A DNA stretch of 64,000 nt from Flavobacterium pectinovorum (GCF_006438875.1 NZ_RCZH01000005.1:248001-312000), one strand, 5' to 3'. Counted from the first letter of the stretch, positions 25,849 through 35,140 are shown. Notes: generated by a model from the sequence alone, not told the origin. Made by a program: numbers and translations.

Positions 25849-26311
25849 GTTTTTTTGAAGGTTCAAAGGTTCAGAGGTTCAAAGGTTCAAAGGTTTTTCC
25901 GTAGAGATGCACAGCAGTGCATCTTATTTAAACCGTTTTCTAAATATGCAAAGAAGCTTTATACCTTACAACTTAGTGTCTCAGAACATTATAAAAAAAA
26001 AGTCTGTTTCATCATTGAAACAGACTTTTTCTTTTTTTAGATTCAGGTTAAGGTTTATAAGAGGTCTTAGCAACTCAGCACCTTAGTCCCTCAGAACCTT
26101 TAAAAAAATATATTGAAGGATATTAACTGTTTAACCGTTTGTCTACAAAAACGTATAAAGCAAGTTAGATACCTAGAAATACTCGTGTGAATTCAAAACA
26201 TTTATATAGATTAGAGTACATGTACACACTGTTCTTTAATACTATTTCGGTTAACTTTTCCATAATACATAAAATTTAGTTCGACAATTACTCTATTGAT
26301 GATTCTTGATA
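25849..26311. other. Intergenic stretch with repeats and terminator
   Basis: GGTTCAAAGG tandem units (25858-25895), half of repeat R5 (25898-25925), a terminator at 25993-26037 and AT-rich DNA after it. No gene seen. Confidence 0.5.
25993..26037. terminator. Hairpin terminator
   Basis: Stem AAAAAGTCTGTTTC / GAAACAGACTTTTT with loop ATCATT and T-run. A-tract on the left makes it usable from both strands: plus gene 24673 and minus operon ending at 26312. Confidence 0.85.
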
Positions 26312-26656
26312 TTATGATTCCTCTTTTGAGGATTCATGAGGTTTTGAAACTAAATTGGTCACGACAAGCTGTAACAGCGATCCAAAGATATTCTTGAATG
26401 TCGAAGTGGTTTTGCCTACAACAAATCTTTTTGCGAGATAACCAATTCCGATGCTAATAGCAGATTGTGCCAAATTGCTTTTAAAGCCCACAGTTTCGTT
26501 AACTTCTTCGACCGTGTTTCTAATGAGATTCAGAGGTTTTAAATTCTCTTTGATTTCATCGATTTCGTCTTTAATAGCGCACCATTCGGCATCCTGTCGG
26601 ATTTCCAGTTCTTCAATCATCTGATGTAAAGAATCAATAGTGTAAATAGTTTCCAT
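26312..26656 (-). CDS. Hypothetical protein of the stress module
   Basis: 114 residues. N-terminal half is a charged coiled coil (LHQMIEELEIRQDAEWCAIK, DEIDEIKENLKPL), then NLAQSAISIGIGYLAKRFVV, a weakly hydrophobic helix, and a polar tail. Occurs 23 bp after the holin-like gene and is the last gene of the minus-strand set 28868->26312. Similar small proteins follow YtxH and holin-like genes in Flavobacterium. Function unknown. Confidence 0.6.
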   Translation of the reverse strand: METIYTIDSLHQMIEELEIRQDAEWCAIKDEIDEIKENLKPLNLIRNTVEEVNETVGFKSNLAQSAISIGIGYLAKRFVVGKTTSTFKNIFGSLLQLVVTNLVSKPHESSKEES

Positions 26657-26679
26657 AACAGTCTTTTTTAGATTATTAA

Positions 26680-27060
26680 TTAATTTGCATCAGTTTTGAT
26701 ATCTTTTTTAGTTTCTTTCAAAATACTGGTAATAATCATATTGCCAATAGGGGTTTTAATCAGTTTGTGCTGCGTTTTGTGCATCACAATGGCAACAATT
26801 AAATAAAATAGCGCCACAATAAAAAAACCGTAATAATACTCTCCAAGTTCTTTTCCAACCCATAAACTAATCCCAATATTCAGGAATAAGGTAAAAAATG
26901 CAACAACAGCACCAACTGCAATCTTAGATGTCAATGTCGATAAAACATCGGCTGATGTTGATACCGTTTTGAGTTTAATTAATTCTAAACTCGTTTTGGT
27001 ATAATTTTCTGCTTTCTCATAAAGATTTAAGTTCTCGTTTGTTGTTGCATTTGATTCCAT
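26680..27060 (-). CDS. Holin-like (phage holin 3_6) membrane protein
   Basis: 126 residues: polar N-terminus with a helix (NLNLYEKAENYTKTSLELIK), two transmembrane segments (AVGAVVAFFTLFLNIGISLW and YYGFFIVALFYLIVAIVM) and a charged tail. This matches the phage_holin_3_6/DUF1469 group of chromosomal membrane proteins, not a real phage lysis gene. Part of the stress/envelope operon between YtxH and the 114-residue protein. Confidence 0.7.
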   Translation of the reverse strand: MESNATTNENLNLYEKAENYTKTSLELIKLKTVSTSADVLSTLTSKIAVGAVVAFFTLFLNIGISLWVGKELGEYYYGFFIVALFYLIVAIVMHKTQHKLIKTPIGNMIITSILKETKKDIKTDAN

Positions 27061-27094
27061 AATAGAGGGTATTTATGATTTAAAAATTTCACTT

Positions 27095-27379
27095 TTAGTA
27101 GTTCGTTTTTACAGTCTTTGCTTCATCTTTAATAGTATTGAAGTCCTCTTTTGCCTGATTGAATTTTGCTTTTCCTTCTTCGATAATGTCTTTACCGTTT
27201 GAAGAAATCGTGCTTACAATTCCGTCAAATTTTGCTTTTGCTTTATCTCCGTAATCTTTTGATTTATCTGAGATTTTTTTTCTTGTATTTGACCCTTTGT
27301 CCGGTGCAAATAAAACTCCTAAAAATGCTCCTGCAGCTGCAGCTCCTAAAATTCCTAAAATGGTGTTACTCGTTTTCAT
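27095..27379 (-). CDS. YtxH domain protein
   Basis: 94 residues: a Gly/Ala-rich transmembrane start (GILGAAAAGAFLGVLFAPDK) with the family signature G.l.a...G..lG.LfAPdkGs.tRk, then a lysine-rich amphipathic tail. YtxH proteins are general-stress proteins in Bacillus; here it sits in an operon with other stress membrane proteins. Confidence 0.85.
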   Translation of the reverse strand: MKTSNTILGILGAAAAGAFLGVLFAPDKGSNTRKKISDKSKDYGDKAKAKFDGIVSTISSNGKDIIEEGKAKFNQAKEDFNTIKDEAKTVKTNY

Positions 27380-27429
27380 AATATTTGATTTTAATAGATT
27401 AATATAATTATTTAATAGTTTGTTGATTT

Positions 27430-27582
27430 TTAAATTTCGCGACCTTTAATAAGTCTGAACAGTACTGCAATAATTGCAATAACAAGCAGTATATGAATAA
27501 TACTTCCGAGGCTGTAAACAAAGAATCCTAAAGCCCACAGAATAACCAGTATTACTGCGATTGTATATAGTAAATTAGACAT
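27430..27582 (-). CDS. Lmo0937-family small membrane protein
   Basis: 50 residues, read directly from the minus strand: MSNLLYTIAVILVILWALGF, then YSLGSIIHILLVIAIIAVLF and RLIKGREI. Two transmembrane helices; this is the lmo0937/DUF5670 pattern. It lies 50 bp upstream of ytxH and 37 bp downstream of the beta-barrel gene, so it belongs to the same operon. Confidence 0.85.
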   Translation of the reverse strand: MSNLLYTIAVILVILWALGFFVYSLGSIIHILLVIAIIAVLFRLIKGREI

Positions 27583-27619
27583 GGTTTCTATATTTATGGT
27601 TAATAATTAATCTTTGTTT

Positions 27620-28261
27620 TTAATTTAACTTATACGAAAGATATAAAGTCAAATTGCTGTTTTTTGCATCTGGAAAAGTATACGTTGTTCCGGCAACAGT
27701 TCTTTCTTTTCCAACAGTTGTTAATCCGTAATTGTAACGTAAACCAATACTTATTGGGTTAAAATCTACTCCAACACCTGCTGCTAAACCAGCATCGAAT
27801 TTGTTTAAATCATCAGTATTAATTTCCTGATCGAAGTTAAAATCCCCGTCACCGGTTACTTTAGAACTTACCAGATAAGAAGCATAACCACCCGCGTGAA
27901 CGTTGAAATTTTTGGTAATATTTACTCTCACTAACAAAGGAACTTCTATATAATTCAATTTAAATTTTGAATTTCCGCTTACAAGAGCGTTGTTGTAATC
28001 TAATTCAGCACCTTTGGTAGTGAACAAAATCTCCGGCTGAATGGCAATAAAATCTGAGATTGGTAATGTGGCATAAACCCCGGCATTGAATCCGTATAAT
28101 ACATTATTGTCATCAGCTTTACTTTGATAAAGGTTAGACATATTGAATCCCCCTTTTACACCAAATTCGGTGTTAACATTATTGTCCTGAGCGTGCAGCA
28201 TTCCAAACGAAGCTGTTAAAAAAAGGGTTAAGGCGCATAAAAAATTTGATTGCATTTTCAT
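27620..28261 (-). CDS. Outer-membrane beta-barrel protein (PorT-like)
   Basis: 213 residues. Signal peptide (ending GMLHAQ), then EFGVKGGFNMSNL, the typical opening of the Bacteroidota OMP_b-brl_2/PorT-like family. Alternating strands follow (FIAIQPEILFTTKGAELDYN, YIEVPLLVRVNITKNFNVHA, PISIGLRYNYGLT) and the C-terminal strand LYLSYKLN ends as expected for a barrel. Probably an 8-stranded barrel. In the stress operon it may sense or maintain the outer membrane. Confidence 0.8.
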   Translation of the reverse strand: MKMQSNFLCALTLFLTASFGMLHAQDNNVNTEFGVKGGFNMSNLYQSKADDNNVLYGFNAGVYATLPISDFIAIQPEILFTTKGAELDYNNALVSGNSKFKLNYIEVPLLVRVNITKNFNVHAGGYASYLVSSKVTGDGDFNFDQEINTDDLNKFDAGLAAGVGVDFNPISIGLRYNYGLTTVGKERTVAGTTYTFPDAKNSNLTLYLSYKLN

Positions 28262-28298
28262 AGTTAAAAAATTTAGTTAATAATTATTGTATAGGCGT

Positions 28299-28868
28299 TT
28301 AGATATATTCTTTGTTGATTCGCTCCGTTTCTCTTAAGAGCTCATATTGTCCAGGTAAATACTGTAAAACTAATTTTAGAATTGTTTTGTCGTTGGTATC
28401 TTTCGATATCGATTCAAACAAATCTATTTGTTCGTTTAAGGATTGAGCCATTGAGTTTAAATATGCTTTTTTAAAACCTGCATCTGTTACATCAATCAGA
28501 TCATAAAGATCTCTTTTGTGTGTTGCATTTATTTCGGTAATAATGATTAGCTTTTTATTGGCTATTTTATTTACTTCCTCTAATAAATTACTTTGATTTA
28601 ACTCAATCTTTTTGCTTAATTCCTGTACATTAATTTCTGAACTTTTTTGTTGTGCAATTTGACTTTTCGAAATAATGGTTTTACTCACATTTGCCGTAGC
28701 TATAAAAAAAAAGGCTTCAATTTCTTCTTTTTCATTTATGTTAAAAGTTTCGTTTTTCAAATTCGTTTCTATTGGATTGCTTTTCTTGCATGATGCTAAA
28801 CAAACAACGATTATCAATAAAAAAACGGCTTTAAAAATTGCTGCTTTTAAGGGGGGAATTGCTTTCAT
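28299..28868 (-). CDS. DUF4142 lipoprotein
   Basis: 189 residues with a lipoprotein signal (VVCLASC). The rest is helical: EIEAFFFIATANVSKTIISK, ELSKKIELNQSNLLEEVNKI, FKKAYLNSMAQSLNEQIDLF. This fits the ferritin-like helical DUF4142 family, often stress-induced. First gene of the operon running 28868->26312. Confidence 0.7.
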   Translation of the reverse strand: MKAIPPLKAAIFKAVFLLIIVVCLASCKKSNPIETNLKNETFNINEKEEIEAFFFIATANVSKTIISKSQIAQQKSSEINVQELSKKIELNQSNLLEEVNKIANKKLIIITEINATHKRDLYDLIDVTDAGFKKAYLNSMAQSLNEQIDLFESISKDTNDKTILKLVLQYLPGQYELLRETERINKEYI

Positions 28869-28942
28869 TATTACTTCTTAAAGTATTACATTACAAAGAT
28901 GCTAACGAAACCAAGATTTTGCTTTACAGCATAAAAAAGAAA

Positions 28943-28980
28943 CGTTATATAATTCCCATAATGGATTTATATAACGCTTA
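28943..28980 (-). terminator. Hairpin after the histidine kinase gene
   Basis: CGTTATATAA ... TTATATAACG hairpin 22 bp past the stop of the histidine kinase gene, with TTTC and mixed pyrimidines after. Likely terminator, weak T-run. Confidence 0.5.
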
Positions 28981-29001
28981 TTATGTAGTTCTTTAAGGGG
29001 T

Positions 29002-30786
29002 TTAATCAGGTAAAAAAACAGTGAAAACAGAACCTTTATTAAGAATACTGTCAGCAATGATATGACCTTTATGGTTGTCTGCGATTTTCTTACAAATTGC
29101 AAGGCCAATTCCGGTTCCGGGATAATCTGTTTTAGAATGCAAACGCTGGAACAAAACAAAAATGGTTTCTTTGAATTGCGGGTCAAAACCCATTCCGTTA
29201 TCTGTAAAAGTTATTTTGTGGAATTTCTTTACATCTTGTTCCAATAAATCCGGATAATCTGCAGAAAGAACTTTTTCGCTTTCAATTGAAATTTCAGGAG
29301 TAATATTGGGCTGACTGTATTTTAAGGAATTTCCAATCAAGTTGATGAAAAGCTGTTCGATCTGATAAGGAATCACAGATAATTTAGGCAATTTAGCTGC
29401 GGTAATAATGGCTTTCTTTTCGTCAATTATTTCAGTAAGTTCAGCCTCTGCATTTTCGAGTAATTCGTTTAAGTTCGATTTTATAAATTCTTTTTTGGTT
29501 GTATTTGTTCTCGAAAACAAAAGTAAATCATCAATTAAGACACGCATTCTTTTGGCCGAAACTTCAATTTTTGCAATATAATCTCTGGCACTTTGCGACA
29601 TAACTGCTTTATCTGCATCTGAAACTCTCGAGATAAAAGTCTGAATTTTTCTCAGCGGTTCCTGTAAATCATGACTTGCAACATGGTTGAAAGAAGCTAA
29701 TTCTTTATTGCTTTTTTCAAGTTCTTTATTTCGTTCCTGAAGCTCTATATTAAGCAAATGCTCATCAGTAATATCAAAATTAATTCCGAGTAAAATTTTA
29801 CTTCCTTGTTGATCTGTTAATAATTTTCCGGTACTTTTAAAATATCGGACTTCATGACTCGGAAGCATTATTTTATAATAAACAAAAGGCAATTGTTTCT
29901 TATTAAGAATTCCTTCCATAGATTTAGAAACGGTTTCTTTATCGTCAGGATGAACAAAATCCAGAAAAGTTTCTTTTACAGGAACAAAGGCATTTGGTTC
30001 ATAGCCTAACAAACGAAATTGGTTATCTGAATAATCTATTTTTTGAGAATCTAAATCCCATTGCCAGGTGCTGAATTTTCCAATAACTTCAGATTCAGCA
30101 ATAAGTCCATTTGAGATCAAAAGTCTTTTGTTGAAAACTTTCAAACGTTCAAAATCACGGCTAATTTGTCTGTAAGCCAATAAGATAAAGCATAATGCAA
30201 CCAGAAACAATGAAACAGAGAAAAGTGGGCTTAAAGAGATTTCGGCAGCGTAAATTTTTAATCTTTTGGATAAATAATCTTTTTCGATGTCGTTCATTTC
30301 GTCCACCTTAAAACGAATATTTTCCATCAGGATTCGACCGCCAAACATATGATTGTCGAGTTTTCGTTTATCATATGTTTTGGGATCGCTATATTTTAGG
30401 CAATTTTCAAAAGAAACAAAACGCTGAATAATCAGCTTAAATAGATTTTGAAGATTTCGCTGCTGTACGGGGTTATCAGCAGTTAGTTTTTTTAGGGTAA
30501 TAAATGAAGTGTTTACTTTGTCTCGCGAATAAATATAAGGCGTTAAAAAACGGGCATTACGTGTAATTATATACCCACGCTGACCCGTTTCGGCATCCTT
30601 AATCGCCGACATTAATCGTTCCAGTTGTATGTTTATTTCATACGTATGCATTACCAACTTACTGGATTCGTTCAAATCCTGATTGTGTTTGTAAGCAATA
30701 GAAGATAGAAATAACAAAATGAAAACTGCGATTACAAAAATAACTCTCAATGAGTTTGAAGAATTAAAATTTGGTATCCATTTCAT
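29002..30786 (-). CDS. CHASE3-PAS sensor histidine kinase
   Basis: 594 residues. TM1 about 14-32, CHASE3 sensor domain (RLMSAIKDAETGQRGYIITR) up to about 175, TM2 about 185-205, PAS domain about 225-345 (DSQKIDYSDNQFRLLGYEP), HisKA with FNHVASHDLQEPLRKIQTFI (phospho-acceptor His), HATPase_c with INLIGNSLKYS, DNGMGFD and GTGIGLAICKK boxes. Autophosphorylates and passes phosphate to a response regulator. The REC gene is 10 bp upstream and an AraC gene precedes that, so one signalling operon. Confidence 0.93.
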   Translation of the reverse strand: MKWIPNFNSSNSLRVIFVIAVFILLFLSSIAYKHNQDLNESSKLVMHTYEINIQLERLMSAIKDAETGQRGYIITRNARFLTPYIYSRDKVNTSFITLKKLTADNPVQQRNLQNLFKLIIQRFVSFENCLKYSDPKTYDKRKLDNHMFGGRILMENIRFKVDEMNDIEKDYLSKRLKIYAAEISLSPLFSVSLFLVALCFILLAYRQISRDFERLKVFNKRLLISNGLIAESEVIGKFSTWQWDLDSQKIDYSDNQFRLLGYEPNAFVPVKETFLDFVHPDDKETVSKSMEGILNKKQLPFVYYKIMLPSHEVRYFKSTGKLLTDQQGSKILLGINFDITDEHLLNIELQERNKELEKSNKELASFNHVASHDLQEPLRKIQTFISRVSDADKAVMSQSARDYIAKIEVSAKRMRVLIDDLLLFSRTNTTKKEFIKSNLNELLENAEAELTEIIDEKKAIITAAKLPKLSVIPYQIEQLFINLIGNSLKYSQPNITPEISIESEKVLSADYPDLLEQDVKKFHKITFTDNGMGFDPQFKETIFVLFQRLHSKTDYPGTGIGLAICKKIADNHKGHIIADSILNKGSVFTVFLPD

Positions 30787-30796
30787 TGGTATTCTA

Positions 30797-31246
30797 TTAT
30801 TTTAGTCGGAGCAGGAAATTATCACGATTTAACCCAGAGGTATGATAGTGCCAGTTTACAGTCACAACTTCATTAATTATTTTTTTAAGCGTATTAAAAT
30901 CGCTTGGTTTTTTAATGTAAATATTGGCTCCCTGAATAAAAGTGTCCTCAATATCTTCTTCAGATGATGAAGTAGAATAGATTGCAATAATAATATTTTT
31001 AAGGCGCTCCGTTTTTTTTATTTCGATTAAACATTCTTTACCCGTTTTTTTAGGCATGTTCAAATCGAGAAACAAAATATCCGGCAATTTATTATCAGGA
31101 TTCAGTAAATGATCCATCAACTGCATTCCGTCATGAACAAAGTCTACGTTAGTTTGTATCTTGATTTCTTCAAAAGCATCCTTAAAAAAAAGACGATCAT
31201 CTTCATCATCATCAGCCAATAAAATGTATAATGCGTTTTTTTGCAT
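30797..31246 (-). CDS. Single-domain response regulator
   Basis: 149 residues, a lone REC domain of the Rcp1/CheY-like group: acidic pocket DDDEDDRLFFKDAF, phospho-acceptor Asp in ILFLDLNMPKKTGKE, then YSTSSSEEDI and YIKKPSD (conserved Ser/Thr and Lys). No output domain, so it probably acts by protein contacts or relays phosphate. It lies between the AraC regulator and the CHASE3 kinase. Confidence 0.93.
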   Translation of the reverse strand: MQKNALYILLADDDEDDRLFFKDAFEEIKIQTNVDFVHDGMQLMDHLLNPDNKLPDILFLDLNMPKKTGKECLIEIKKTERLKNIIIAIYSTSSSEEDIEDTFIQGANIYIKKPSDFNTLKKIINEVVTVNWHYHTSGLNRDNFLLRLK

Positions 31247-31267
31247 TTTAGTATGGTATTTGGGTTT

Positions 31268-31819
31268 TTATTTTAAATTTTCTCTGCGCTTCTTAATTAT
31301 TCTCTGAAAAGCCGAAGGTGTTATTCCGGTTGTATTTTTAAACTGTGTACTCAAATGTGCAACACTTGAATAGTTTAGTAAAAAAGCAATTTCGGTCAAA
31401 CTCATTTCATTAATAATAATCAATTGTTTCGCTCTTTCAATTTTCTGTAAAATGATAAAATTCTCAATAGAAGAATACGTTACCTCCGAAAAAACATTCG
31501 ATAAATAACCATAACTGTGATTTAGTTTCTCCGCCAGAAAAACAGAACTTTTATAATTGTTGCTGTCATCCATAAAAACCAGCTCAATTATGGCATCTTT
31601 TATTTTTTGAACTAAAACGCTTTTTTGATTCTCGACAATCTCAAAACCACAGGGACTTAAATTATTTTTTAAAGTTTCAAGAGCATCTGCATCAAGATTG
31701 TCCGCAATCTCGATCTCACCAAATCCTAAACTTGTGAAATTAATATTTTGTTGTTCCAGATTTTGTTTTAGATAAAGAGAGCAAATGGTATTTATGTCGA
31801 ACTTTATAAATAGCTTCAT
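31268..31819 (-). CDS. AraC-family transcription regulator
   Basis: 183 residues. Residues 1-70 are a small alpha/beta domain (INFTSLGFGEIEIADNLDAD) like a degenerate HMA-type fold. Residues 85-183 are two AraC helix-turn-helix motifs (YGYLSNVFSEVTYSSIENFI, MSLTEIAFLLNYSSVAHLST and QFKNTTGITPSAFQRI). First gene of the signalling operon; it may control the neighbouring stress genes on both sides, which is an inference from location. Confidence 0.88.
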   Translation of the reverse strand: MKLFIKFDINTICSLYLKQNLEQQNINFTSLGFGEIEIADNLDADALETLKNNLSPCGFEIVENQKSVLVQKIKDAIIELVFMDDSNNYKSSVFLAEKLNHSYGYLSNVFSEVTYSSIENFIILQKIERAKQLIIINEMSLTEIAFLLNYSSVAHLSTQFKNTTGITPSAFQRIIKKRRENLK

Positions 31820-31920
31820 TTTAAAGAAATTTGGTTAAAGATAATTAATTTATTTGTGGTTACCGCTTTTAATGCCTGCGAGAGTTGCAAAAACATTAAA
31901 AAAAATAAATAATATTCTCA

Positions 31921-31958
31921 AAAAAATACCGTCTAATATGTTTTACTAGACGGTATTT
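31921..31958 (-). terminator. Terminator of csbD-like gene
   Basis: Stem AATACCGTCTA / TAGACGGTATT with T-run on the minus strand, 20 bp after the stop of the CsbD-like gene. Confidence 0.85.
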
Positions 31959-31977
31959 CTGACTGAGTCATAAGGAT

Positions 31978-32163
31978 TTACAAATCTGAAAGGATTTGAT
32001 GAAATTCTTCTTTTGTTTTTCCCAACTTTTGCTGAAGTCTTCCGTACATTTCGTCTTCTTTTCCTTCAGCAAACATCAAATCATCATCTGTCAGAGTTGC
32101 ATATTTTTGTTTCAATTTTCCTTTTAACTCATTCCAGTTTCCTTTTATTTCAGTGGTATTCAT
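31978..32163 (-). CDS. CsbD family stress protein
   Basis: 61 residues from the Met at 32163; the frame extends upstream to 32256 but only the shorter form matches CsbD length and pattern: [40 protein letters not shown], then [13 protein letters not shown]. CsbD is a general-stress protein of Bacillus with unknown biochemistry. It is downstream of dps in the same direction, about 105 bp apart. Confidence 0.88.
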   Translation of the reverse strand: MNTTEIKGNWNELKGKLKQKYATLTDDDLMFAEGKEDEMYGRLQQKLGKTKEEFHQILSDL

Positions 32164-32268
32164 GATATTTTTTTTTATTATTAATAGAATTGTAAAATTG
32201 CAAATTGTTTGCTCCAATTGCGTTACATCAATTCTGCCGAGCGTTGCATAATTCACATTTCGTATTTA

Positions 32269-32742
32269 TTACACTTGATAACGGCGCAAAACCCAAGCCA
32301 TTTTTTCGTGTTCCTGCAATAATCCTGTTATAAAATCAGCAGAACCAATATCATTGTTTTCGTCTTCAAAAACCGGAATATAATCTCTAAACTCAGTTAC
32401 TAATTGCTCATGATTTTCTAAAAGTTCCTCCAGCATTTGTTTTTGCGAAGTATATTCTTTAGGAGATTCTTTTAGGGTAGAATTTTCTATAAATTCCTTC
32501 ATCGTTCCAATTGTTTTTTCTCCAAGCTGACTTATGCGTTCTGCAACTTCATCAATTTGAGCTTCTAAAACCCGGTATTGGTCCTCAAACAATTTATGCA
32601 ATTCCATAAAGCTATTTCCGGAAATATTCCAATGAAATTTTCTGGTTTTTACATATAGAGTCATTTCATTAGATAAAATCGTGGCTAATATTGCGGTACT
32701 TTTTTTTAAGTTTTTTGGCGTTATTCCGATATGTAGACTCAT
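32269..32742 (-). CDS. dps: Dps-family ferritin-like protein
   Basis: 157 residues. KTRKFHWNISGNSFMELHKL and FEDQYRVLEAQIDEVAERIS contain the ferroxidase ligands at the Dps dimer interface (W..H, D....E). Oligomeric Dps stores iron, consumes hydrogen peroxide and shields DNA. Length and order of helices are normal. It is the first gene of a short dps-csbD unit next to the AraC/REC/kinase set. Confidence 0.93.
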   Translation of the reverse strand: MSLHIGITPKNLKKSTAILATILSNEMTLYVKTRKFHWNISGNSFMELHKLFEDQYRVLEAQIDEVAERISQLGEKTIGTMKEFIENSTLKESPKEYTSQKQMLEELLENHEQLVTEFRDYIPVFEDENNDIGSADFITGLLQEHEKMAWVLRRYQV

Positions 32743-32865
32743 AATTTCCTGATTTAGGGTTCGTTATCAAAATTAAAAGAACACCACTTTCTTTTTCTTA
32801 CATAATTTGTTAAAGATGTTACATGAATTCAATGTTTTACTAACATATTTCCAAATCTATTATTG

Positions 32866-32873
32866 TAGTTTTG
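32866..32873 (+). promoter_or_regulatory. -7 box (TAGTTTTG) of the OmpA gene
   Basis: Bacteroidota TAnnTTTG match, 32 bp before the ATG at 32905. Confidence 0.5.
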
Positions 32874-32904
32874 CCGCCAAACCAAACTAAAAATCCAAAT
32901 TTTA

Positions 32905-35088
32905 ATGAAAAAACTAGTACTTAGTTTATTACTTATTGCAATTAATTTTTCAGCCAAAGCACAATCTTATATCGGCTATTTTCATGACAATTACGCAGGT
33001 GTGCAAAGCGTACTTTTTAATCCGGCTTCAATAGCTGATTCCCGTTTTAAAACAGACATAAATATATTCTCGATAAGCGGTTCTGTCCAAAATGACTTGT
33101 ACGGAGTTAAACTTTTTGATGTTTATAAAAAAGGGTATGATTTTGAGAAGGAATCTGTAATGACTCCAAAGAATTCAAATAACGGACTTGCCAATTTTGA
33201 TATTATGGGGCCGTCTTTTATGTTTAATATCGCACCAAAACATACTTTAGCAGTTTTTACAAGAGCCAGATCTGTAAGTAATGCAAGAAACGTAAACGGT
33301 TATCTTGTAGATCAGGTAAAAGATGGTTTAGATCAAGCTAACAATTTTAATTTTAATGCCGGAAGTCCAAACGGTGCTTCTAATTCATGGGGAGAATTGG
33401 GACTTTCGTATGCTACTGTTTTGTATCAAAATAATCAGCACTTTTTGAAAGGTGGTCTGACAGCAAAGTATTTGCAAGGAGGAGCAAATGGATATGTTCA
33501 GGGAAAAAACGTAAATGTAGCTTTTGTTGAAAATAAGTTAGATCCAAAAGCAGGAACATTGGTTTCTAATGGTGAAGTCACAATTGGAGGAAGTCAGGAT
33601 TGGGAAGCCAATGAAGATTATGATTTTGATATCAATTCAAGCGGTTTTGGATTTGATTTTGGACTTGTTTACGAGTGGAGGCCAGAATATGAAAAGTATG
33701 ATTTAAGAAATGCTGCGAAAATAGATAATAACTTTCGTGACCTGAACAAATACAAATTGCGTTTTGGATTATCTGTTACAGACATAGGTTCTATCAATTA
33801 TAAAAATTCTAAAATTGATACCTATAACGTAACTGGTGTTGTAACACAGCAAATGATTGATGATGCAGATAATATATATGATTTTCTAAACGAACATTAT
33901 ACTAAAATTTCGAGCTCAAAAGGAGTAAAGACAAATTTGCCAACCGCAATACACGCTGATGTTGATTGGAATATGTATAGAAAATTCTATTTGAATCTTA
34001 ACGGAGACATTAGTATGGTAAGCGATACCAAGTTAAACGGAACAAGTATTGCTGACCGTGTAAGTTTGACACCGCGTTACGAAAGCAGATGGTTTAGTTT
34101 TTATGTACCAATGACCTGGATGGAATATAGCGGAATGCAGGTAGGATCCGGAATTAGATTGGGAGCTTTCTTTGTAGGTTCAGGTTCTGTTCTTAGTAAT
34201 TTAGTTTCGAAAGAATCAAAAGGAGCAGATTTTCACGTTGGAATGAAAATTCCGGTTTATGAAAAAAAATTCAAAGATACCGATGGGGACGGAGTTATAG
34301 ACAAAGAAGATGCTTGTAGAAAAGTAGCCGGACCGGCACAAAATAATGGTTGTCCGTGGCCGGATACTGATGGAGATAAAGTTCTGGATAAAGACGATGC
34401 TTGTCCTGATGTTAAGGGACCGGTAGAAAATAAGGGCTGTCCCTGGAAAGATACTGACGGAGATACTCTATTGGATAATGTAGATGCTTGTCCTGCAATT
34501 GCTGGTCCGGTAGAAAATAAAGGCTGCCCTTGGCCGGATACTGACGGAGACGGAATTTTGGATAAAGACGATGCTTGCCCTACAGTTGCTGGTTTAGCCG
34601 AAAATAAAGGATGTCCGGTTCTGGATGCAGATAAAGACGGCGTGCCTGACAATGTAGATGATTGCCCTTTGATTGCAGGTCCTGCAGATAACAAAGGTTG
34701 TCCAAAAGTAACTAAAGCTACTTTGGAAAAATTAAAAGTTGAAGCTAAATCGATCTTTTTTGTAACCGGAAAAGCAACATTAAGCGATGCTAAAAAAGGA
34801 GAAACTTCAGGAAGATTAGATGCTATTAAAGAGATCTTGAAAAATTATCCAAATGCTAAATTTGCAATTAATGGACATACAGATAACGTAGGAAACCCAA
34901 AAGCAAACCAAAAACTATCAGAAGCAAGAGCAAAAGTAGTTATGGAAGCTTTGATTTCGAAAGGAGTGAATCCGGAGAATTTAACGTCTCAGGGATTTGG
35001 AGCATCAAAACCGGTTCAATCTAATAAAACAGCTGCGGGAAGAGCAGAGAACAGAAGAACAGAAATTGTTTATTTAGGTAATTTATAA
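32905..35088 (+). CDS. OmpA-family outer-membrane protein with DUF5723 barrel and TSP3 repeats
   Basis: 727 residues. Signal peptide ends FSAKAQS. Residues 20-450 form a DUF5723-type beta-barrel (VLFNPASIADSRFKTDINIF). About 455-600 are thrombospondin type 3 repeats (DTDGDGVIDKEDAC..V.GP..N.GCPW, six units) that bind calcium. Residues 610-727 are an OmpA domain (AKFAINGHTDNVGNPKANQK, LSEARAKVVMEAL, GRAENRRTEIVYLG) that grips peptidoglycan. A major cell-envelope protein linking outer membrane and wall. Own promoter and terminator. Confidence 0.92.
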   Translation: MKKLVLSLLLIAINFSAKAQSYIGYFHDNYAGVQSVLFNPASIADSRFKTDINIFSISGSVQNDLYGVKLFDVYKKGYDFEKESVMTPKNSNNGLANFDIMGPSFMFNIAPKHTLAVFTRARSVSNARNVNGYLVDQVKDGLDQANNFNFNAGSPNGASNSWGELGLSYATVLYQNNQHFLKGGLTAKYLQGGANGYVQGKNVNVAFVENKLDPKAGTLVSNGEVTIGGSQDWEANEDYDFDINSSGFGFDFGLVYEWRPEYEKYDLRNAAKIDNNFRDLNKYKLRFGLSVTDIGSINYKNSKIDTYNVTGVVTQQMIDDADNIYDFLNEHYTKISSSKGVKTNLPTAIHADVDWNMYRKFYLNLNGDISMVSDTKLNGTSIADRVSLTPRYESRWFSFYVPMTWMEYSGMQVGSGIRLGAFFVGSGSVLSNLVSKESKGADFHVGMKIPVYEKKFKDTDGDGVIDKEDACRKVAGPAQNNGCPWPDTDGDKVLDKDDACPDVKGPVENKGCPWKDTDGDTLLDNVDACPAIAGPVENKGCPWPDTDGDGILDKDDACPTVAGLAENKGCPVLDADKDGVPDNVDDCPLIAGPADNKGCPKVTKATLEKLKVEAKSIFFVTGKATLSDAKKGETSGRLDAIKEILKNYPNAKFAINGHTDNVGNPKANQKLSEARAKVVMEALISKGVNPENLTSQGFGASKPVQSNKTAAGRAENRRTEIVYLGNL

Positions 35089-35108
35089 GCTAAATTGAAT
35101 ATAAAACC

Positions 35109-35140
35109 AAAAAGCCATTCTTAATTGAATGGCTTTTTTT
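35109..35140 (+). terminator. Terminator of the OmpA gene
   Basis: Stem AAAAGCCATTC / GAATGGCTTTT and T-run. Its last T also starts the -7 box of pyrF. Confidence 0.85.

Noticed and set aside
26680..27060. Prophage remnant suggested by the holin-like gene
   Set aside because: No endolysin, tail or capsid genes nearby; the family is chromosomal and the neighbours are stress genes.
34257..34694. 145-codon antisense frame inside the OmpA gene
   Set aside because: It is the mirror of the TSP3 repeats, whose regular codons leave the reverse frame open; composition is Ser/Pro/Gly-rich and meaningless.
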